Below, in pieces: positions 56,901-64,000 of a DNA stretch of 64,000 nt. The notes under the pieces were generated by a model. The model had not been told where the DNA came from, did no database searches, and saw only the letters and a program-made list of their open reading frames with translations. The position numbers were made by a program, and so were the translations under genes. Position 1 is the first letter of the stretch; each line of letters begins with the position of its first letter. Source of the DNA: Corythucha ciliata (lineage: Eukaryota > Arthropoda > Insecta > Hemiptera > Tingidae); assembly GCA_038030265.1 (NCBI GenBank), contig CM075943.1, positions 36,518,001 through 36,582,000 of the forward strand, written 5' to 3'.

Positions 56901-59900
56901 CTCAGAAGTTATAACCATTATTGACGGTCAATATTAAGGGAACTGGTATAGCGCTACAAAATATATTAATAAACGCAATAAAGAGCTTCGCCGCGTTCTA
57001 TTAAATTGCGAGGCTCTCTCGAAACAAATTTGAAAACCGAAAAGAAGTTTAAGACAGCCATAGACACAACCGTACGCATGTCCGTGACTTGTTGGCTTGA
57101 ATGTCATTGGGCAGCCAAGGAACCTCCTTTTCCTCGATTTCATTGGCTCCCCCTCAGCATTTATTAGCGGCCTTCTCTTACTTCCCTCATTTACTCTCTC
57201 TTTCGGCCTGGGAAATAAGAATGCACAAAGAAAGGAGGATACATTCTGGATAAAGGTACAAGAGAGTGTTAAGGAAGGGATGAAAAAACATTATTATTGA
57301 TTAGCTTTGGTAGAGGAAAAAACGTCGACTCCTTTCTTACGTGTAAAATGACCGAAACTCGTTTTCTTTCGGTTATTCATGATTTATTTGTATTTATTCA
57401 TTAATTTCGGTAATTTCCGAGTAAAAACCTCCGAATGTAGAAAACTATCTGTTTCCATTCAATATTTCGAAATAATTAGGCCCATTTCGAGTGTAAGGTG
57501 TAACATTATAATCTACTCAATGCTATTTTTTGTGTTGAAACTACATATTTTTCTGGTGCATCACAATATAGAAATGAAGAACGGGCTAGAAAATTTGTCG
57601 TTCAAAAATGAAGAATAAATTCCAAATAACTTACTTGTAGAACTTCCCAACTGGGGCTGAGAGACAGATGTAATGTCGATGTCGGGCTCGCCGGGCCGCA
57701 TCCGTTAATTCCAGTCTCTACTTTATTGTTCCAAGCGAATTCCTGATGGGACAGAGTGCGTTATATTCGAGTTTAGTCAACTTCAACATCTTTAATTCAA
57801 TCCGACGAAAATTGGTATTTATTATGACTATTTGGGGAGGACACTATACTTAACATTTCAAATAGAGCATTTTTCGTCATAAATGAAATGCACTAAAATA
57901 TAGAAATTATTAGGTAGGGCATAGTGTGGATAAGCGCATCTAATTTGATTTTCCAGATGTACTGTCCATGCCGGGGTCGAACACTCGTGTGGTTGTTTTC
58001 TTTAGCCAATCACAGCTTAAATCGTTAGATGAATTGAATATTTTTCACACAAAATCGGTTAAGCCATTTTACCAAACGCTTGAATGGACATCACCGACGC
58101 GTCCCATACAGTACCTAATTTACGTATTAATTATTTCTGTTTGGTCGAAATTTATGCATCGATAACGCGGTTACCGCACATACACTCACCGCATGTATTC
58201 GGAAACGCCCAGATTCGTCTGAAATTTCAATGTATACGTACCGATCTTTTCAAACGGTATGTATACATCATCATAGATACAACCGAAAAAGCGTTAGAAT
58301 ATGTACGAACACGCCTGCACTAGTATTTCATTACAAAATTTAAAAGCTATAAGATTTATGAACCATGAAAAACTTGGTGCACATGCCAATTCACAAGGAG
58401 CCCCCCTCCTTTTTCCATGAACCCATTACTATTTTTTTCCTTTCTTCGAAATGACTAGTAAAGTATAAAAGAAGTCAATCAACTTTTTAACACAGTGACG
58501 TCACTATAATTACTCATGTATGATCTCTTAGTTGCGACCCACGTGTTCTGAGGCTCCTACAGCTGTTGAACGCGGGTGTTCCAGTTCCCACAGCATCCCT
58601 CTTCGCAACGCTTAACACTCGCAAGCCTAAAACTCCTATCGCGCTGGCAGTGAAGCAGCTGCCATACATATACAACCCAATTACCCGCAACGCTTCACCT
58701 CGAGGGGGCTTGGACTAAGGAAAAAAAAAATAAAAAGTAAGAAAGGGGAAAAGCCGGGGCCTGGAATGAAAAACAAAACAATTAGCTGGAGGCGTGATAG
58801 GCGATTTTGAAAAATTGTTTATTAATTGATTCAGACTAACTGTATCAAGAAGAATTTTGTAAGTTGAAGTTCGTCGGGCGATTTACTTTTTTAGTGCTTG
58901 TCATGTATAACGCGCCACTTTGTCTGATGAATTAATGAGCTACGAGAGTATAGGTACCACAATAAGGTGTTTAATGATTTTGTGTGGCAGGTAAATAAGG
59001 ACATATTTCCATAACACTCCGAAAATATTAAACAAATACCTATAATGAAGGGAAAAATCTACATGGCTTATACGAGGAGAATTTTAGGGTGTGCTGGAGG
59101 AGAAAAAGAATTCAGTTCATCTTTTTAAAAAAATAATAATAATAATAATAATAAAGAAGAAGTTAGAACCTAAATTGAAGAATTAAGGTCTCTATAAAGC
59201 AAGGTTTTTTAGACTATGAGAAACCTCTGAAACAGGATGATTCACATACGATTGCCCTCAAAATCGACTTGGATAAGTAATCATCTGGAACGGAACGGTC
59301 ATTTAGAGTGAGGAAGAGAGAGGGTTCTCGGAGAAGGATAGCAGTGCTTTTATAAATCATTTTTACCGCCAATGGCTATAGCCCGTAGGTTTCCCCTTTG
59401 ATGCAACCCCGTCATTTAGATTCCCCTCCCCCACAAAAAAAACGTCCAACCACCAACAGCATTTGTAGGTTTTCCAACCATACCCAACTAACTATCCATG
59501 GTGAACGAACTTTTCATGATCGTATAACCAACTTCTTCGTGAATGCGATCATTCAACAAATTCACTTCGTAATCGCATACCCCACATAGGGGGCGGTTTT
59601 CTTCAATTCAGCTAAAAACTTCAACGAAAACACGGGGTCTGTACGCTACGAGGATACAGGCCACACGAGATATTATTTTACTCTGGTTCATATTGTACTG
59701 TCGCGCAGAGACAAATAATTGTGATATATTTGAAGGGAGAAAGTACTTACCTGGCACTTTTCGGCTGACATGAGGATTTGAAGAAGTCCGGGTGGAGGGG
59801 GTGGCTGGTGACTCAAGTAGATTGGCTGTTGAATGTTGTGCTCGGGGCTAGGTTTAAACTGTTGTAACGGCTGCTGAAAGCTAGGGGGCATTTTTAGAGG

Positions 59901-59998
59901 AGGGGGTTGGGGTGCGTCATCATTAGGCCTCCTGACCGGACTCTCACTCGAATCTTTTGAGGCCTTCGGCTTACGAGGCCCTCTCTCGTGTTGAACGG
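50927..59998 (-). CDS. dsf: NR2E-type nuclear receptor, dissatisfaction-like (3' part: hinge and ligand-binding domain)
   Basis: Orphan nuclear receptor of the tailless/PNR/dissatisfaction group. Exons on the minus strand: 59751-59998 (enters in phase 1, needing one upstream base), 57635-57742, 55955-56038, 51254-51494, 50927-51180; phases join to 310 residues plus stop. The first exon opens with VQHERGPRKPK, the conserved T-box/hinge following NR2E DNA-binding domains, then a Pro/Gln-rich linker ending GLLQILMSAEKCQ. Next come SPSWEVLQ, ETTARLLFMAVRWVRCLAPF (helix 3), LLLLQESWKELFILHLAQW, FRQLSPDGSECGCMKAV, PVEMLQDQAQCILNDYVR, RFGRLLLMIPGLRSVR and the AF-2 end ETIGDIPIQRLLGDMYLM. The SAEKCQ, QDQAQCIL and GDMYxME features recall insect Dsf (NR2E4) more than Tll. 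The zinc-finger exons were not found up to position 64,000, so the gene is cut by the right edge. Introns carry hAT, SINE-like and LINE insertions. Confidence 0.88.
51660..53025 (-). repeat. TTAGCG minisatellite block in a receptor intron
   Basis: Diverged units in the orientation AATTCGCGGCTAAAATTGAG with AAAACGCT linkers. It creates a spurious 145-codon frame at 51642-52079. Confidence 0.7.
54359..54431 (-). tRNA. tRNA-Thr(GGT)-like gene or tRNA pseudogene, left arm
   Basis: 73-nt cloverleaf: acceptor GTCTCTG, D stem GCGC/GCGT, anticodon stem CTGGA/TCCAG with loop CTGGTAG (anticodon GGT), T loop TTCAAAT with one T-stem mismatch. The first acceptor pair is G-G. No downstream T run. Eukaryotes rarely use GGT for Thr, so a SINE-like tRNA relic is likely. 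Confidence 0.45.
54538..54610 (+). tRNA. tRNA-Thr(GGT)-like gene or tRNA pseudogene, right arm
   Basis: Inverted twin of the left-arm copy with compensating differences: T stem GCGGG/CCCGC is fully paired, anticodon loop CTGGTAA (GGT), anticodon stem has a G-U pair. CCA follows position 72 directly and a T6 run (54613-54618) gives a Pol III stop. The first acceptor pair is again G-G. Confidence 0.5.
56370..56800. promoter_or_regulatory. Non-repetitive island in a receptor intron
   Basis: Between exons 55955-56038 and 57635-57742, GC-richer than its surroundings and free of the local minisatellites. It contains TTAAAGTTCA (a nuclear-receptor half-site type), GTAATTAACCG (homeodomain type) and AAATTTATTTTG (forkhead-like). 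A cis-regulatory role is only inferred. Confidence 0.25.
58530..58710. promoter_or_regulatory. GC-rich island in a receptor intron
   Basis: Two CAGCTG E-boxes (near 58560 and 58656) in a compact, non-repeat stretch within an AT-rich intron. Could be an enhancer or an unrecognised element fragment. Confidence 0.2.
59131..59154. repeat. AAT microsatellite
   Basis: Eight AAT/ATA units. Confidence 0.9.
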
Positions 59999-61478
59999 CT
60001 GCGAAGACAGAACGAAAACAAACTGGTAATAATTAGTTGTCCTTAAAATTATTTATAGAAGTTCTCCTTTGGTCTCTGACCCTTACTCCAGGATGTTATG
60101 CTATAACATACATTCACTTGTTTTCATCGAATGCTCAAACATAGACAATACCTCGCAATTTCGCCTGATTAAAGGAATAATAGACCATCTTCCTTCGCCC
60201 TGTTCACACAAAGCGATTTTTAAAACTGAAATGTTGTGTGGAGACTTCAACATTGACCTCGACACTACATCGGTGGAGGCGACGAATATGGACAGTTTTA
60301 AACTTATTGTTCATACGCAGAAAACCCCTCAAGAATCACAGAAAATACATCCTCCCGAATAATCTCCTTATCAGTAATCATGATCGTGGGCATTATGTAT
60401 AATTGGTTTCACAGCGGGGACCGTAAAGGGCTCAGCTTCAAGACACTTTCAGAGAATCTTTGACGATGCCAACGCTGGATACTTGGCCTTACCTTCTGAG
60501 GTTGCAAACGTGGAGTTTGCACTGAGGATTCAGTCCAAGAGTCTCTCGACCATTTCTATAACGATTTCTGTGAGATTTTCGAGCAGGCTTTCCTTTTGGT
60601 CATGCAGAAAGCATCAGAAACGTGTCGAGAGACAGGTAAATAATAATCAGTGATGGATCACTGAGGATCTGGTGGGTATCAAAAAACGTGTTCTCTGTCC
60701 CCTACACGGTGTACAAGTTGGAGGAATCTCCCCGAAGAATGGATGAATGATCGTAGGGCTCGGAAGCAGTTGGGGAATGATATTTTCCACAGCGAGGAGA
60801 AACCATTGTACTGAGAAATTAATCATCCATGATAAGGGTTCTGCTTTCACTAAGGCGGTCTGAGTGGCTGATGCGTTCAATACATTTCTCATATCGATGA
60901 AGCCGAAAGAATTGTAACTTGAAGTGGTATTAACTATCGGCCACGTCGTAGCAATAGCCACGGATCCTTCTTCTTCCTCGCTACGAATGAGACTGAAGTT
61001 CTCAATGTGATAATTACCGACCTATTATATTGGCTACAAACTAGCTCCAAGTTATTTGAGTCTATCATCTATGACATAATTATGTCCGACATCTCGAAGC
61101 GATCATTGCTCTGTGATGGCAATTTATCGACGACAGATGCGATTACAAATTTTCTTCGTAAGGTTATTGATTCCATAGATAACGGGGATTCAGCTGTAGC
61201 TGCCTTCTACGAGGCTTTCGACTGTATTCAAAAATGTTTTAGAAAACCTGAGAATTCTGGGTTTTCGTGGTGTCGCGAGTCAACTTCTAGACAGCTATTC
61301 AAGTCGGAGAGCACATGAGCCGGAGTGTACCTTCGGAGACTTGATGGTTCCTCCTTCTTCAGTCTGGTCGAAAGTGAGAACCAATGATAGTGGAATTCCT
61401 CAGGGGTCTCTGAATGTGGAATCTCCAGTGTCATTGTATGCTGACGATGTCTGCTCCTTGCATACGGGGCACTCGGAC

Positions 61479-61658
61479 TTCGAACGTTCTCTCTTTCTTT
61501 TCGTCATTTTTCCGTTTCGGGGTTTTCATAATTCTCGAACATTGGACTTTAGGAAGAAAGAGTCTTCAAGGAGAGGAAAGATGATTTGCAATAATAAAAA
61601 GAAGAAAGAAAAGAAAAGGGACAAAACGAATGGTCAGAGAGCAAGGCATTAAACATGA
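61479..61658 (+). repeat. Repeat modules A then B, directly adjacent
   Basis: Module A (61479-61569, begins TTCGAACGTTCTCTCTTTC) also occurs at 63546-63636; module B (61570-61658, begins GGAGAGGAAAGATGATTTGC) also occurs at 62953-63041. Each pair differs by about one base. The order is reversed at the second locus. Confidence 0.85.
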
Positions 61659-61704
61659 GCGCGCAAAAAGTCAAATTCTTCAATGGGCTTCTGAACTGGG
61701 GGAA

Positions 61705-62100
61705 CTGCAAATTTTACACATGGGTTTATTATTCATGAATGTAGTCAAATCCGGCTTGAAATTACGTGAAAATCGACACCCCACACCCCTATGATCTCAA
61801 AACCTTTGAAAACCCCCATTTTGGACCCGCTTTTGGCGCATAAAATGCCAGGGAGCTATTTGATCAAACTGATCAGATGTTAGGACCAACTAGATCCCAA
61901 ATGGAGTCTATGTGCGAAAGAACGAGTTTTTTCGAGCAATCCTAGGGAAAGATATGGCCCGGACGGCGTACGGACATTATGCAGAAATCGAATCTAGACA
62001 TGTTAAAACGTACACAGAAAAAGTTTGAGGGTGGGTTGTAAACAAAAATGTCTGACCGAAAACATACGTGTATTATTCAGAATGAATAATAAACCAAAAA
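61705..62100 (+). repeat. Dispersed repeat with GGTTTATTATTCAT ends, copy B, inside the RT relic
   Basis: Inverted copy of 42453-42760. The RT-like frame before it (QILQWASELGELQI) appears to resume after it (VVMEFSLSSKKK), which marks it as an insertion. It carries about 30 extra bases near its right end. Confidence 0.7.
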
Positions 62101-62407
62101 AACCGTCGTGATGGAATTCTCTTTATCTTCTAAAAAGAAACCCGACTATTCGCATATCTACACAAGTGCGAGGTTCCTCGTGAATGAGCACGTTAATGTC
62201 GTTGTTCGCCAGCTCAGGGCTGTGTGCTATCGGATTAGAAGGCTTAAAGAGGTAACCAGCCCCAGAGTTTTGCTGGCTATTTACCTTGCGATTTTCGAAT
62301 CCCTTCTTTCTTACAGGGTTGTTTCCTGGCACCACTGGAAGAGAGGGGTTTTATGGCGCATAAGCGTGCACTGAGGGCTGTGATGTCACGTTCTGCAATC
62401 TTTTTAG

Positions 62408-62563
62408 CCTTTCAAAAAGGCTAAGGGTCGTTTCAAACCGATGTGGTTTCACGTGAATGCCACGTTCAATCCGCGTGACGGTGCGTAATACCGCACATGT
62501 GTGAAGGTGAACACGATTATGAAGCGGCAGCTAAATCCGTCTATGTGTGAAACGAGCCTAAAT
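62408..62563. mobile_element. Weak inverted-repeat element at the LINE 3' end
   Basis: GGGTCGTTTCAAAC at the left against GTGTGAAACGAGCC at the right, interrupting the retrotransposon after the LSKRLR-like codons. Short and imperfect. Confidence 0.35.
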
Positions 62564-62952
62564 AATCATCTACTAGCCAAAATTATACCGATGTATCGTA
62601 TTTGGGATTTAGTCGACCACACCTTGGCTGCCACAGACCAGAGAGGTGATGCAGTAACTACAGTAAATTTGGAGAGAACATTCTCTTCATCATTGGCCCA
62701 CGAAGTTTTTTGTGTGTAACCTGTTGGTTACAACTGTGCCAGAGGAGCCAAAAAAATTATCAAAAAGGCGCAAAATCACAGTTCTCAATTTCGGTTACCG
62801 AGATGCCTCCAGTTGCCCAAGCCCGCGAGCGCGACATCTACCCTCAGGCCCGGCTCTTGATACCTTTTATTCAAATATGCACTATTTTCACAATTCACGA
62901 TGAATGAATATCGATCGATGCCTGCATATTGACGAAGATGAAGTTGGTATAT

Positions 62953-63636
62953 GGAGAGGAAAGATGATTTGCAATAATAAAAAGAAGAAAGAAGAGAAAA
63001 GGGACAAAACGAATGGTCAGAGAGCAAGGCATTAAACATGAAGAGTGTGAGGGAACGGTTAGGGACATCGTGTAAAAACGATCGTGGCTCTTGGAGTCAT
63101 GTGCGGGTGGTGAAGTTCCCAGGACTGGATTAGTCAATGATTCACCCTCAACGCTACCCATCGACAGCAAGGAATTATTTACTCATAGAGTGATGGGGGT
63201 CCTTATTTGCATCTTCCTAAGACTTGAAAGGATATAAACTTTAACACTTCAAAAACGATTTATTGGTATAAATTAAAAATAGATCGAACTTGTGGAAGAT
63301 TAAACGCTTACGGATTTTTATCATTTCACACAAATTATTTTTCGACAAGTGAGCTTATTTTAATCCTCCGTCGACAACTTAACATTGATTACAGTCAGTG
63401 CAGTACCAAGAATGCTGTCGAGCCGACAAAAATCCATTACTAGCGCACGGCGAATGGAATGGTTTGGACGCACTCAGGACCACTGTCCAAACCGCGAACT
63501 GATGCCCCAATGCAAGGACACTCGCTCACTGTAAGGACGCCCCAATTCGAACGTTCTCTCTTTCTTTTCGTCATTTTTCCGTTTCGGGGTTTTCATAATT
63601 CTCGAACATTGGACATTAGGAAGAAAGAGTCTTCAA
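62953..63636 (+). repeat. Module B, 504-bp spacer, module A
   Basis: Second locus of the two modules, in the order B then A. The spacer has no recognised gene. Confidence 0.8.
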
Positions 63637-64000
63637 TAGCTCTTTTTCAGGTTTTAGAGGATGTTTAGAATGTATAGTCAGACAAATGCCAAACAGGTCT
63701 AAACCTGTGGGTTTCTCATAATCAGTTGCAGTGAGCAGTAGTAACAACGAAAGAACGAGCTATAACAAAACAGCATGTTATTCATATAAATTAGGGATAG
63801 AGGCAATTGTGGAAAATGAATTTTTATTCAAGCATTGATTGAACACAGCTACAAACGCAGATCACTTTCACGCTATTGAATTATGCGTGTTACCATGTTA
63901 TGAAGGGAACTCAACTTTCCAATATTTTGCCGAGGACGTATATAAGCCGATTGGATTAAGCCCTTGTAATATAACTTGTTCACGGGTGGACACAGTTTAA
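63637..64000. other. No gene seen to the right edge
   Basis: AT-rich sequence; no zinc-finger exon of the receptor and no clear repeat boundary was found. Confidence 0.4.

Larger units (their letters stand above)
60060..62407 (+). pseudogene. Decayed non-LTR retrotransposon (endonuclease and reverse transcriptase pieces)
   Basis: In order: APE endonuclease C-terminus with MLCGDFNIDLDTT (about 60232) and RITENTSS (60333); a 5' RT region (KLFESIIYDIIMSD, 61050; STTDAITNFLRKVIDSI, 61131; YEAFDCI); then GIPQGSLN and SLYADD (about 61393-61445) with the usual 30-residue spacer between these two motifs mostly deleted; then the thumb-like VVRQLRAVCYRIRRLKEV (62195) and LLSYRVVSWHHW. Frames shift several times. 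An insertion at 61479-61658 and a dispersed repeat at 61705-62100 split the RT. Antisense to the receptor gene. Looks Jockey/CR1-like, from memory of motifs. Confidence 0.78.

Overview
Eukaryotic nuclear DNA, AT-rich, intron-bearing and very repeat-dense. The four recognisable genes (morgana/CHORDC1, NHP2, endonuclease G and a dissatisfaction-type NR2E nuclear receptor) together with TACAGGGTG-ended fold-back elements point to an arthropod, probably an insect. The species cannot be fixed by reading alone. No bacterial features, CRISPR array or rRNA were seen.

Layout. 1-8,650: no gene recognised; a two-orientation minisatellite (1.55-3.67 kb), a tRNA-derived SINE (5.12-5.40 kb) and small inverted-repeat elements. 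8,672-16,529 (-): complete seven-exon CHORDC1 with a 6.2-kb repeat-filled intron. 16.6-22.9 kb: intergenic, with several fold-back elements, the largest 19,296-21,265. 22,992-30,769 (-): complete three-exon NHP2 with a 7.2-kb intron containing more fold-backs. 31,494-33,048 (+): five-exon endonuclease G, head-to-head with NHP2 across about 720 bp. 33-50.9 kb: repeats, including a 1,325-bp near-identical tandem duplication, PIF/Harbinger-like MITEs, a second SINE copy and a 4.66-kb hAT-like transposon. 50,927-59,998 (-): the last five exons of a dissatisfaction-like receptor (ligand-binding domain and hinge); its DNA-binding-domain exons were not found and should lie beyond the right edge. Its introns hold a second hAT-like element that contains a palindromic pair of tRNA-like genes. 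60.0-64 kb: a decayed non-LTR retrotransposon, itself broken by later insertions.

The genes are unrelated housekeeping or developmental functions: HSP90 co-chaperone, H/ACA snoRNP and telomerase RNP protein, mitochondrial nuclease, and neural/sex-behaviour nuclear receptor. The notable biology is in the mobile fraction. Two hAT-like elements are bounded by exact 8-bp target duplications, lack a visible transposase and are filled with different 30-bp-scale degenerate minisatellites. A TACAGGGTG fold-back keeps only about 40 codons of a DDE transposase in its loop. All exon boundaries given were read by hand from GT/AG sites, phase continuity and family similarity known from memory; no alignment was run.
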